Shown here piece by piece: positions 1 to 5,503 of a stretch of DNA of 30,029 nucleotides. A program made the position numbers and the translations under genes. This DNA is from a virus. The stretch's first letter is position 1, and every line of letters starts with the position of its first letter. The stretch spans positions 1-30,029 of the IMG/VR virus record IMGVR_UViG_3300021438_000056. One strand, 5' to 3'. The notes under the pieces were generated by a model. That model had not been told where the DNA came from and ran no database searches. It saw only the letters and a program-made list of their open reading frames with translations.

Positions 1-513
1 TCCGGCGCTGCGATCTATCGCTCGGAGACAGCCGAGACAGTGAGAGAGGTAGTCGAGGCGCTGACGGATCTGATGGGCGCGAACCTGAGGGGCGCGGATC
101 TGAGGGGCGCGGATCTGATGGGCGCGGATCTGAGGGGCGCGGACCTGAGCGGCGCGAACCTGAGCCGCGCGGACCTGCGCAGCGCGGACCTGCGCAGCGC
201 GAACCTGAGCCGCGCGGACCTGAGCGACGCGGACCTGAGCGACGCGGACCTGAGCGACGCGGACCTGAGAGGCGCGAACCTGAGCGCAGTCGTCGGAGTT
301 GTTCACGCGTCCGTGGGCTGGCACACCCACGGAGAGCGCGGGCGCACTCTGCTCGGGGTGATGATTGGCGCCGAACTGAGGCTATTCTGCGGCTGTTTTT
401 GTGGCACCGCGGCGGACCTGCGATCTTACATCGCTGCCGGAGAGGAGCGCTATAGACCGTCGCGTCTGAGGGCCCTCGAAATCGTCGAGGAGCTGATCGG
501 GGGCCAGTCATGA
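1..513 (+). CDS. Pentapeptide-repeat protein, 5' end cut by the window edge
   Basis: The frame is open from base 1 with no stop before the repeats. A GTG at 40 is the first candidate start inside the window, but the upstream codons ([13 protein letters not shown]) read naturally into the protein, so I think the true start lies outside. Fourteen consecutive pentapeptides of the A(D/N)LxG type (bases 76-285) should fold as a right-handed quadrilateral beta-helix of about 3.5 coils. A non-repeat C-terminal part of about 75 residues contains a Cys-rich segment (FCGCFCG) and an acidic helical end. Pentapeptide proteins such as Qnr and MfpA mimic DNA and bind gyrase; whether this one does is inference. 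The stop overlaps the next start by ATGA, placing it in the recombination operon. The family call is secure; the function is unknown. Confidence 0.85.
   Translation, partial: SGAAIYRSETAETVREVVEALTDLMGANLRGADLRGADLMGADLRGADLSGANLSRADLRSADLRSANLSRADLSDADLSDADLSDADLRGANLSAVVGVVHASVGWHTHGERGRTLLGVMIGAELRLFCGCFCGTAADLRSYIAAGEERYRPSRLRALEIVEELIGGQS
76..285 (+). repeat. 15-base tandem repeat encoding pentapeptides
   Basis: Fourteen 15-base units of the form GGCGCGGACCTGAGN occur in phase with the reading frame. They encode A(D/N)L repeats. The near identity of neighbouring units at the DNA level suggests recent expansion by slippage or unequal recombination. It is a coding repeat, not a CRISPR array. 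Confidence 0.85.
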
Positions 514-944
514 CCGGCCTACTCTCCAGGGGCCTCATCTGCACGACGTGTGGAACCGAGGACTGTCGCTCAGGGCGATGCAATAGCCCGATGCAGCGGC
601 ATGTTACGCGGGAGGAGTGGGACCAGGAAAAAGCAGCCGCAATCCGCGGACTGCTCGGCGACGTGAGCAAGCGAGAGGCGCTCATTGGTCCGGAGCGCGA
701 GCGTGTACGCATGGTGAGGCGCGAGCTTGACGCGCTCGGAAGGGCGCTGGACCCGAACTCCGAAGCAGGGGCCGGGCTCCGAAAATGCATCGGAGCTCTT
801 GATGAGCTGTTTGATACGCTTGCCGTTGACCGGTCTGCGTTCGCGGCGCTCATGACGCCCGAGGAGCTCCAGGAGCGCGACCAAGATGTGCGTTACAAAA
901 TCAAGGGTATTCGCGTTGTTTCGACGGAGGAGTGGTGCAGATGA
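510..944 (+). CDS. Hypothetical protein with N-terminal cysteine cluster
   Basis: A 144-residue protein whose ATG overlaps the upstream stop (ATGA at 510). Residues 11-24 hold four cysteines spaced C-x2-C-x4-C-x4-C, which could bind a zinc ion. Residues about 33-80 are rich in charged residues and probably helical. The remainder is acidic with no motif I recognise. Its place between the pentapeptide protein and the recombination genes, with coupled translation on both sides, suggests an early DNA-metabolism or host-interaction role, but no function can be assigned. Confidence 0.7.
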   Translation: MTGLLSRGLICTTCGTEDCRSGRCNSPMQRHVTREEWDQEKAAAIRGLLGDVSKREALIGPERERVRMVRRELDALGRALDPNSEAGAGLRKCIGALDELFDTLAVDRSAFAALMTPEELQERDQDVRYKIKGIRVVSTEEWCR

Positions 945-1234
945 TCAAGCTAGGTTCAGAAGTCAAAGATATTGTTAGTGGTTTTGCAGGGGTTGCAACC
1001 GTGCGCTCCGAATACCTGAACGGTTGCGTGCGGTACGCAGTAGATCCGGGAGGCTTGGACAAGGACGGGAAACCAAAGGAATCATTCTACTTCGATGAGC
1101 AGCAGCTAGTTGTTGTTAGCGAGGTAACAGAAACGACTAAGCATTTGCAGAAAGAGGCCCCGAGGAGCGTAGGCGGACCAAGGCCGGCGCCGGTTGGTCG
1201 CGCTGAACCTCCCGCACGAAGGGCGCCGCGATGA
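941..1234 (+). CDS. Small conserved-looking phage protein
   Basis: A 97-residue product starting at ATG 941. This start overlaps the previous stop (ATGA) and has GGAGG ten bases upstream, so I prefer it to the in-frame GTG at 932. The N-terminal 65 residues (KLGSEVKDIVSGFAGVAT, then YLNGCVRYAVDP and a DEQQLVVV strand) look like a small beta-barrel and resemble an uncharacterised protein found next to phage recombination genes. The C-terminal tail is Pro/Arg-rich and basic. The resemblance is from memory and unverified; no biochemical role is known to me. Confidence 0.7.
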   Translation: MIKLGSEVKDIVSGFAGVATVRSEYLNGCVRYAVDPGGLDKDGKPKESFYFDEQQLVVVSEVTETTKHLQKEAPRSVGGPRPAPVGRAEPPARRAPR

Positions 1235-1428
1235 CCCGCCTACGCACAATGCTGGGCGTCCGCATGACGGTCGAAGAGAGCGAGGCCCAGAGGATGTATT
1301 TCCACGCGGCCATGCTGCGCGAAGGTGCCGAACTCGAACCCGACGAGGGCGAACGGTTGCGCAGAAAACTGGCCGCAGCGAACGCGGAGACGATTGCCCG
1401 GCGGCTGATTGGGAGGGGCGAGGGATGA
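1231..1428 (+). CDS. Small hypothetical helical protein
   Basis: A 65-residue, strongly charged product. Its ATG overlaps the previous stop (ATGA at 1231) and its stop overlaps the ATG of the exonuclease gene (ATGA at 1425). Residues about 14-60 alternate Glu and Arg and are predicted to form helices. No motif is recognised. The double coupling and good start context support a real gene; it may be an accessory factor of the recombination pair, which is inference from position only. Confidence 0.6.
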   Translation: MTRLRTMLGVRMTVEESEAQRMYFHAAMLREGAELEPDEGERLRRKLAAANAETIARRLIGRGEG

Positions 1429-2240
1429 GCGAATGGGATGAGGTTTTCGAGGAGCCGCCGAGAGTTGACAGATACCTGGAAACCCCAGGCCTAAACTGGT
1501 CGACATTGAAGCTCATGGACCAATCCCCGCTCGCGCTACAGGATGCATTGGCTCATGGCAGAGGCGACACGGAGTGGATGCTCTTGGGGCGCGCCATTCA
1601 CTGCTACGCGCTTGAGCGGTCCGAGTTTCACGACCGCTACGCCGTCGCGCCACACTTCGGCGACGGTCGCACAAAGGCCGCAAAAAAAGCCAAAACCGCA
1701 TTTCTGAACGATGCCAGCGGGCGCGAGGTTGTGTCTCACCAGCATTGGATCACGGTGCAGGCGTGCGGCGAAGCGCTGGCAAAACACAAGGTCGCGCGCA
1801 AGCTACTGGAAGGCAAGCGTGAGCACATTGCAACATGGACCCATTCGGGCACAGGCATCGCGTGCAAAGGGCGCATGGATGTCGTTGGAGAACGCGTCGT
1901 TGACCTGAAATCGACGGGCCTACAGAGCGAGCGCCTGATTTTCTCGGATGCCGCCAGTCGGCTCTATTACGGCCAGGGCGCCTGGTACCACGACGGGGCC
2001 ACTACCGCGGGGCTTATTCGGCCGAATGCGCCGCTACCGGCCAATGTTTGGGTGCAGACCTGCCGCCCGTACGATGTGCTTTGCGCGGAAATGGAGGAGG
2101 AAACTTACCTTGCTGGCCTGCGTCTCTATGAGCGTTTGCTGGCCGAGTACCAGGGCTGCATGGCGACCGACTGGTGGCCAGGGATGGCGCCAGAGTTGAA
2201 GAGTTGGAGACTGCCCGTATGGGCTAGAGAGACATCATGA
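1425..2240 (+). CDS. PDDEXK exonuclease, RecE/YqaJ-like
   Basis: A 271-residue protein likely to be the 5'-3' double-strand exonuclease that makes single-stranded tails for the annealing protein encoded next. An upstream in-frame start at 1194 would overlap two other genes, so the ATGA-coupled ATG at 1425 is chosen. Visible signatures are the N-terminal LGRAIHCYALE (residues 54-64, His59), the core with Asp152 (GRMD) and Asp160-Leu-Lys162 (VVDLKSTG), and a downstream Q184xxxY188 motif (GQGAWY). These fit the PD-(D/E)XK nuclease superfamily and the RecE C-terminal or DUF3799 group. The adjacent ERF gene completes a Red/RecET-type module used for phage recombination and end processing. Confidence 0.85.
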   Translation: MSEWDEVFEEPPRVDRYLETPGLNWSTLKLMDQSPLALQDALAHGRGDTEWMLLGRAIHCYALERSEFHDRYAVAPHFGDGRTKAAKKAKTAFLNDASGREVVSHQHWITVQACGEALAKHKVARKLLEGKREHIATWTHSGTGIACKGRMDVVGERVVDLKSTGLQSERLIFSDAASRLYYGQGAWYHDGATTAGLIRPNAPLPANVWVQTCRPYDVLCAEMEEETYLAGLRLYERLLAEYQGCMATDWWPGMAPELKSWRLPVWARETS

Positions 2241-2989
2241 GTGACACACAGATGACAGTAGGCACGCCGGGCGAAGTTCAGACCATGCACCCCATGGTCT
2301 CGGTTGCGCTTGGTTCACGGGAATTGACCACGGAAACCATTCGCGAGCTCATGACGCTTCAGCGCGAGTGGGACGAAAAGCGAGCGGAGAAAGCATTCAC
2401 TCGCGCGATGGTTGCGCTGAAAGCTCAACTGCCGAGCGTTCTTGAGCGAGACAAGACCGTGGACTTCACGTCACAGCGCGGGAGGACCCACTACACACAC
2501 ACGAGCCTCGCGGCTGCGGTTGAGGCCGTGACACCAATTCTCACCGAGCACTATTTTTCGGCGACCTGGACGCCAGACACGACCAAGGGCGAAGTGCGCG
2601 TCACCTGCTCGCTGACTCACGTCGACGGCCACACGAAGTCGGCCTCTATCTCTGCTCCCGCGGACAATTCCGGGAACAAGAGCCCGGCGCAGGCAGTGGC
2701 GTCAACGATTACACTCCTACAGCGCTACACGCTGCTCTCACTGCTCGGTATTGCCACCCGAGACCATGTTGATCCTGAGCCCCAACAGCGCGCCGCGCCT
2801 GTGGTCGACTCAAAAACGAACCTCAAGGCCGCCGCGTGGATCGTGTCTCAGGGGTACAGTCAGGAAGACGTGGCGAAAGTCACCGATGGTCGAGAGGTGC
2901 GCGAGTGGACGGCAGACGACATAGCCGCAATCAAGCGGGCCTTCGCGACAAAGAAGGCCCCCGAGCGCGAGCCAGGAGAGGAGGGGTGA
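2237..2989 (+). CDS. erf: ERF-family single-strand DNA annealing protein
   Basis: A 250-residue recombinase partner of the upstream exonuclease; it would coat and anneal complementary single strands in the cytoplasm. Family features: an N-terminal helical segment, the THYTHTSLAAAVEAVTPILTEH stretch (residues about 84-105), a beta-strand VRVTCSLTHVDG, and the ADNSGNKSPAQAVASTITLLQRYTL region (residues about 143-167) ending in LLGIAT. The C-terminal part after residue 180 is linker-like with a helical basic tail, as in P22 Erf, where the C-terminus is variable. The start overlaps the exonuclease stop (ATGA at 2237). Confidence in the family is high. Confidence 0.88.
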   Translation: MSDTQMTVGTPGEVQTMHPMVSVALGSRELTTETIRELMTLQREWDEKRAEKAFTRAMVALKAQLPSVLERDKTVDFTSQRGRTHYTHTSLAAAVEAVTPILTEHYFSATWTPDTTKGEVRVTCSLTHVDGHTKSASISAPADNSGNKSPAQAVASTITLLQRYTLLSLLGIATRDHVDPEPQQRAAPVVDSKTNLKAAAWIVSQGYSQEDVAKVTDGREVREWTADDIAAIKRAFATKKAPEREPGEEG

Positions 2990-3177
2990 TGGCTAGACAC
3001 ATCTTCGTCGTCACTGGCAAGGGACCCGCCTACTTTTTTCGGCGAGAGATGCCGACGGAAAGAAGAAGCAAAAATGAACTACTACATGATCGAGATGCGC
3101 AACGGCCCTATCACTACCCTACTCGCCACCGCGACGAGCCTGAATACTGCCGAGAGGGCCGCGCAAGTGCTGATTGA
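2989..3177 (+). CDS. Small ORF overlapping a leader and the next gene; doubtful
   Basis: A 62-codon frame starting at ATG 2989, directly overlapping the ERF stop (TGATG) and preceded by a strong GGAGAGGAGGGG purine tract. The first 17 codons look like a normal protein start (MARHIFVVTGKGPAYFF). The rest runs through the type I leader hairpin and then out of frame through the gene at 3074. The start signals look real but the body does not. It may be a leader peptide or the remnant of a gene cut when the leader cassette arrived. Confidence 0.35.
   Translation: MARHIFVVTGKGPAYFFRREMPTERRSKNELLHDRDAQRPYHYPTRHRDEPEYCREGRASAD
3039..3073 (+). promoter_or_regulatory. Type I leader, copy 1: stem-loop plus purine-rich RBS
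   Basis: TCGGC (3039-3043) pairs with GCCGA (3051-3055) around a 7-base loop. It is followed by CGGAAAGAAGAAGCAAAA and then ATG 3074. The element matches copy 2 (3999-4033) at all but one base, including the spacing to the start codon. The GAAAGAAGAAG tract is the likely ribosome-binding region. This copy lacks the 84-base repeat found before copies 2 and 3. Confidence 0.6.
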
Positions 3178-3358
3178 TGCCACTGACGACGAGCCCACGG
3201 GCGGCGCATCTACGGACCTAGAGGACGACGTTCCTGCGCTCGCGTGGGACAATTTCCACGGAGACGAGCACGCATGGAGCCAGGCAGCATTTGCTGTGTC
3301 GCTGTCGTGGCGTGAGCTAGACGGCGGCGTGTGTGTTGCTGGTTTCGAGGAGGGCTGA
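3074..3358 (+). CDS. Hypothetical small acidic protein
   Basis: A 94-residue acidic protein starting right after type I leader copy 1. The N-terminus looks like a beta-strand followed by an amphipathic helix (residues about 20-36, TSLNTAERAAQVLIDA). The middle is Asp/Glu-rich and the C-terminus holds aromatic strands (FAVSLSWRELDGGVCVAGF). Its N-terminal layout is faintly like that of the gene at 4034, which has the same leader, but I cannot demonstrate homology by eye. No known motif. Likely an early accessory protein. Confidence 0.65.
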   Translation: MNYYMIEMRNGPITTLLATATSLNTAERAAQVLIDATDDEPTGGASTDLEDDVPALAWDNFHGDEHAWSQAAFAVSLSWRELDGGVCVAGFEEG

Positions 3359-3383
3359 CCCCCGCCGCCCCCGAACAGACTGA

Positions 3384-3402
3384 CCCCGGTGCAACTCCGG
3401 GG
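3384..3402 (+). terminator. Stem-loop after the 3074-3358 gene, terminator-like but without a U-tract
   Basis: CCCCGG (3384-3389) pairs perfectly with CCGGGG (3397-3402) around a 7-base loop. It lies 26 bases after the upstream stop and before the type II leader. A run of T residues is missing, so it may be a weak or factor-dependent terminator, or an RNA-stabilising hairpin. The equivalent place before copy B of the type II leader holds a different, stronger hairpin. Confidence 0.35.
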
Positions 3403-3410
3403 CAGGGGCC

Positions 3411-3515
3411 TGGCGGCCAGTCGCCCTCGGCGCGGGTTTGGCCCCTGGGAGTTCCCGGGGGCGTAAGCGCTTCGGCCCGCGTCGGGCTCTCAATCGCGGC
3501 TGGTCGCCGCTAACG
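3411..3515 (+). repeat. Type II leader, copy A (about 100 bases, two tandem hairpins)
   Basis: This element is repeated at 4547-4648. The last 60 bases (3456-3515) are identical to 4589-4648; the upstream part differs by a few bases and a short indel. Inside the identical part are two stem-loops, GCCCG-CGT-CGGGC (3475-3487) and GCGGC-TGGTC-GCCGC (3496-3510). Both copies end a few bases before the start of a small gene. No protein is encoded consistently across the two copies, so the conservation is at DNA or RNA level. A structured regulatory leader is the likeliest reading. Confidence 0.65.
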
Positions 3516-3526
3516 GAAGGCAAACA

Positions 3527-3739
3527 ATGCGAGACGATACAATTCGACCCGAGGAACTGCAGGCGCTTTCTGCCTGGCTGTCGCATCCAGGGAGATTGCG
3601 CGAGGTGGCCATGGGCGTAGTTTCCGGGCGCTGGCTGGTCACTTTGGTCGAAAACACAGAATTTGCGCCAACAAAATGGACTTGCTTTGCTGCCCGCTTG
3701 GGCGACGCTGTTGCCGGAGCCCTCGGGATGGCGCCATGA
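3527..3739 (+). CDS. Hypothetical small protein downstream of type II leader A
   Basis: A 70-residue protein starting at ATG 3527 with GGAAGG six bases upstream. Features are an N-terminal helical segment (RPEELQALSAWLSHPGRLREVA) followed by strands (VVSGRWLVTLVE, WTCFAARLGDAVAGAL). It ends in an ATGA overlap with the following ORF. I recognise no family. The good RBS and coupling support a real gene. Confidence 0.6.
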   Translation: MRDDTIRPEELQALSAWLSHPGRLREVAMGVVSGRWLVTLVENTEFAPTKWTCFAARLGDAVAGALGMAP

Positions 3740-3909
3740 GCAATCTGGTAATCCGCGAAGCCGAGCGCGGCACCGGCTGGCGCTGGGTCGCAACTGCCGG
3801 CGGGCGGTGTTTCTGTCGACGATCAAGGTTTGCCCGTGGCCGTATGGCCCACAGGAGCACGCGCGCCAGATACTCAGGCCCATGCCGGAGCCAATTGTTG
3901 GAAGCTTGA
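3736..3909 (+). pseudogene. Disrupted copy of the 4663-5079 gene
   Basis: The first 23 codons (MSNLVIREAERGTGWRWVATAGG) match those of the gene at 4663 at about 85 percent of bases, then similarity stops abruptly. In this frame the remaining 34 residues are Arg/Cys-rich and unlikely-looking, and the stop TGA falls at the start of the 84-base repeat. In another frame the sequence continues as a more protein-like stretch (VFLSTIKVCPWPYGPQEH and onward) to a stop at 3938, so a one-base shift near 3805 would give a longer product. I read it as a frameshifted or recombined paralogue; a functional 57-residue protein is the alternative. Confidence 0.5.
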
Positions 3910-3992
3910 TTGCGAATTCGGCAGCCAAAAACGGCTGAATCACAACTTTCTTTGCTTGCCTACTTGCGCGCGGGCAGCAATGCGCTAAGTTC
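3909..3992 (+). repeat. 84-base perfect direct repeat, copy A
   Basis: Bases 3909-3992 equal bases 5000-5083 without mismatch. The repeat holds a small stem-loop CAGCC-AAAAAC-GGCTG and a pyrimidine-rich stretch, and ends just before a type I leader. In copy A it lies mostly between genes; in copy B it is partly coding. Perfect identity next to diverged flanks indicates a recent duplication or selection on a regulatory sequence. Confidence 0.85.
3964..3991 (+). promoter_or_regulatory. Possible weak sigma70-like promoter in repeat copy A
   Basis: TTGCGC (3964-3969) and TAAGTT (3986-3991) are separated by 16 bases. Transcription starting about 7 bases later would begin at G3998, the first base of the type I stem. 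The same arrangement exists in copy B at 5055-5082, with a predicted start at 5089. Both hexamers are poor matches to consensus, so this is tentative. Confidence 0.3.
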
Positions 3993-3997
3993 ACCTT

Positions 3998-4033
3998 GTC
4001 GGCGAGAGAGGCCGACGGAAAGAAGAAGCAAAA
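3998..4033 (+). promoter_or_regulatory. Type I leader, copy 2: stem-loop plus purine-rich RBS
   Basis: GTCGGC (3998-4003) pairs with GCCGAC (4011-4016) around a 7-base GAGAGAG loop. The purine-rich tract GGAAAGAAGAAGCAAAA then leads directly to ATG 4034. It is the best-paired copy (6 bp). With the possible promoter just upstream, the mRNA could start with this hairpin, which in other systems protects transcripts from 5' decay. That role is inference. Confidence 0.6.
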
Positions 4034-4513
4034 ATGAAACAATATCTAGTGTCATACAAGTACGACGGGGGGCGCGGCTCTGAGCTGGTGACCGCTCCAA
4101 GCGAAACCGCAGCAACGGAACTGGCTATGTCGCAAGCAAAGCCGAACTGGTCTCCCGGCGCACCTGTGCAGCACACGGACACGGTGCGCTGCTACGACTA
4201 CCATGAAATGGTTAGAGCGCCTCGCCGTGGCGTAAATGTGGTGGTGGTCCTTGGCTGGAAATTTCAGGACAAGGGCGACGAATTCCTCGTCACGGAACGA
4301 GGCTCATTTAAGCGCGATTTGCAGTCATATTGGTACGAAAACGCCGCCCTGGTCGCGTCTGAAAAAACCAGAGATTCGGCCGAGAAAAAAGCAAGGCTCC
4401 TGGGCGCCAAGGCGCGCGAGCGCGGCATCAGCGCTGAATACGACGTGGTTCTGCGCGGCGAAGTAGAGATCCGCCACAGCAGCCAGGCCTATGGGTGCAT
4501 CGGTGCCACCTGA
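4034..4513 (+). CDS. Hypothetical protein downstream of type I leader copy 2
   Basis: A 159-residue soluble protein, start fixed by the leader. The N-terminal 40 residues look like strands plus helix (MKQYLVSYKYDGG, then SETAATELAMSQ). A hydrophobic strand VNVVVVLGW lies at about residues 68-76. A basic helical stretch follows (EKTRDSAEKKARLLGAKARERG, about residues 111-132), then strands. No membrane segment, signal peptide or known motif is seen. A stable hairpin follows its stop. Function unknown; context suggests an early accessory gene. Confidence 0.65.
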   Translation: MKQYLVSYKYDGGRGSELVTAPSETAATELAMSQAKPNWSPGAPVQHTDTVRCYDYHEMVRAPRRGVNVVVVLGWKFQDKGDEFLVTERGSFKRDLQSYWYENAALVASEKTRDSAEKKARLLGAKARERGISAEYDVVLRGEVEIRHSSQAYGCIGAT

Positions 4514-4521
4514 CCCCCATC

Positions 4522-4543
4522 CCGCCTCGGTTCGCCGGGGCGG
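4522..4543 (+). terminator. Strong stem-loop with TTCG loop after the 4034-4513 gene
   Basis: CCGCCTCGG (4522-4530) pairs with CCGGGGCGG (4535-4543) through nine pairs including one U-G wobble, closed by a UUCG tetraloop. It begins nine bases after the stop codon. No U-tract follows, so intrinsic termination would be weak; a role in 3' end stabilisation or factor-dependent termination is possible. Confidence 0.45.
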
Positions 4544-4546
4544 CAT

Positions 4547-4648
4547 TGGCGGCCAGTCGCCCCCTGCGCGGGTTTCCCTGGGAGTTCTCGGGGGCGTAAG
4601 CGCTTCGGCCCGCGTCGGGCTCTCAATCGCGGCTGGTCGCCGCTAACG
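4547..4648 (+). repeat. Type II leader, copy B
   Basis: Second copy of the element at 3411-3515. Its two hairpins lie at about 4608-4620 and 4629-4643 and are identical to copy A. It ends 14 bases before ATG 4663. The upstream portion keeps GGCGGCCAGTCGCC, itself a short GGCG/CGCC hairpin, in both copies. Confidence 0.65.
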
Positions 4649-4662
4649 AAAGTGAGTGAATT

Positions 4663-5079
4663 ATGAGTAATCTAGAGGTCCGCGAAGCCGAGCGTGGCAC
4701 GGGGTGGCGCTGGGTCGCGACTGCCGGCGGGCGGAGGAAGAGCGGACGCGAGACGACGGAGGCGAAAGCGCGCAAAGCTGGCAACAAAGCGCTTGCCCAG
4801 CTCCAGGCCATGCCGCCCCGTCAGCGCTCGGGGAAGCGCGTGGCCCCGCCCGGGGAGCGGTTCGTCGTCACGTTCTCGGGCGAGACAGCGAAAGGGCGGG
4901 CGGCATGGGAAGCGGCGGCGGCGGCGGATGACCTGTCGATGCCGGTTTGGCTTGCGCGGCTGGCTGACGCTGCGAGCTCCGCAGGGCTAGACGCAATCAA
5001 TTGCGAATTCGGCAGCCAAAAACGGCTGAATCACAACTTTCTTTGCTTGCCTACTTGCGCGCGGGCAGCAATGCGCTAA
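4663..5079 (+). CDS. Hypothetical protein, intact paralogue of the 3736 fragment
   Basis: A 138-residue basic protein. The N-terminal 23 residues match the disrupted gene at 3736. The middle is Lys/Arg/Ala-rich and helical (residues about 25-60), followed by a strand (ERFVVTFSGE) and an Ala-rich helix. The last 26 or so residues are encoded by the 84-base repeat, so the gene runs into the regulatory region of its neighbour; this tail looks unlike the rest and contains several cysteines. The start at 4663 follows type II leader B but lacks a clear Shine-Dalgarno (GAAAGTGAGTGAATT). Function unknown; high basicity would suit nucleic acid binding, but this is a guess. Confidence 0.6.
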   Translation: MSNLEVREAERGTGWRWVATAGGRRKSGRETTEAKARKAGNKALAQLQAMPPRQRSGKRVAPPGERFVVTFSGETAKGRAAWEAAAAADDLSMPVWLARLADAASSAGLDAINCEFGSQKRLNHNFLCLPTCARAAMR

Positions 5080-5083
5080 GTTC
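5000..5083 (+). repeat. 84-base perfect direct repeat, copy B
   Basis: Identical to 3909-3992. Here the first 80 bases encode the C-terminus and stop codon (TAA 5077-5079) of the gene at 4663. The shared sequence therefore has a coding role in one copy only, which argues that what is conserved is a non-coding signal for the downstream type I leader gene. Confidence 0.85.
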
Positions 5084-5088
5084 TTCTT

Positions 5089-5128
5089 GTCGGCGCGAGA
5101 GGCCGGCAGAAGGAAGAAGCAAAGAAAA
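5089..5128 (+). promoter_or_regulatory. Type I leader, copy 3: stem-loop plus purine-rich RBS
   Basis: GTCGGC (5089-5094) pairs with GCCGGC (5102-5107) around a 7-base loop. Compared with copy 2, an A-to-G change in the 3' arm turns a U-A pair into U-G, so the stem is kept. AGAAGGAAGAAGCAAAGAAAA then precedes ATG 5129. Three copies with preserved pairing support a real RNA structure. Confidence 0.6.
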
Positions 5129-5344
5129 ATGAGCAACATCAACTACGCAAGCCCTGAGATTTTCGCCGCAGTTTTTGGCACCGAGACAACCGAAAGCGTG
5201 CTCAGCGCTGCCGAAGAGTCTGGGTACACTGTCCAGGATTACGTCATGAGTCACGTGATCGAGGCGCGTAAGTGCGGGCTCGAAACTGCGCAGGACGACG
5301 CCTTCTGGGCCTGCTGCGAGGAGCTCCGCGTCCCAGCGATGTGA
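5129..5344 (+). CDS. Hypothetical small acidic protein, last gene of the left block
   Basis: A 71-residue protein. An in-frame start at 5087 would translate the leader hairpin, so ATG 5129, placed like those of the other type I leader genes, is chosen. The sequence is helical and acidic (IFAAVFGTETTESVLSAAEE, then YTVQDYVMSHVIEARK) with three cysteines at residues 49, 62 and 63. No family is recognised. It is followed by the convergent terminator at 5370. Confidence 0.65.
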   Translation: MSNINYASPEIFAAVFGTETTESVLSAAEESGYTVQDYVMSHVIEARKCGLETAQDDAFWACCEELRVPAM

Positions 5345-5369
5345 AGGCTACCTGCGCCACAAAAAGCAA

Positions 5370-5393
5370 CTAGGCCCCATCTCTGGGGCCTAG
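5370..5393. terminator. Bidirectional terminator between the convergent gene blocks
   Basis: CTAGGCCCC (5370-5378) and GGGGCCTAG (5385-5393) form a perfect 9-bp stem with a 6-base loop. On the minus strand it is followed by TTGCTTTTT, a convincing U-tract that would end the long virion operon, although it lies about 110 bases past that operon's last stop. On the plus strand the following bases (CGCTCTGCTTGG) are only weakly T-rich. Position between convergent genes supports the call. Confidence 0.8.
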
Positions 5394-5413
5394 CGCTCTG
5401 CTTGGTGAGTACC

Positions 5414-5429
5414 AGCCGGTTGTCCGGCT
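5414..5429. other. Small stem-loop in the convergent intergenic region
   Basis: AGCCGG (5414-5419) pairs with CCGGCT (5424-5429) around TTGT. A moderately T-containing stretch (ACTTTGCCGCGTTTG) follows on the plus strand, so it could be a second terminator for the left block. Nothing else is recognised in the remaining non-coding bases to 5503. Confidence 0.35.
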
Positions 5430-5503
5430 ACTTTGCCGCGTTTGTCCGGGCCAAGTAGTCCCCGGTGCGTCTCGGAAATGGTGCGCCGAACCGCGGTCCG
5501 ACG

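Noticed and set aside
76-285. Short tandem repeats considered as a CRISPR array
   Set aside because: Units are 15 bases, contiguous without spacers and in frame with pentapeptides.
1194-1424. N-terminal extension of the exonuclease
   Set aside because: It would overlap two genes in other frames and its composition (Arg/Pro/Gly) is unlike a nuclease start; the ATGA-coupled ATG at 1425 is better.
3317-4042. A 241-codon minus-strand ORF across the leader cassette region
   Set aside because: It runs antisense to several better supported plus-strand genes and through both repeat types, with no recognisable domain and no RBS; an effect of GC-rich codon bias.
5394-5503. Phage attachment site in the convergent gap
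   Set aside because: Only hairpins are seen; there is no integrase gene nearby and no direct repeat to support an att core.
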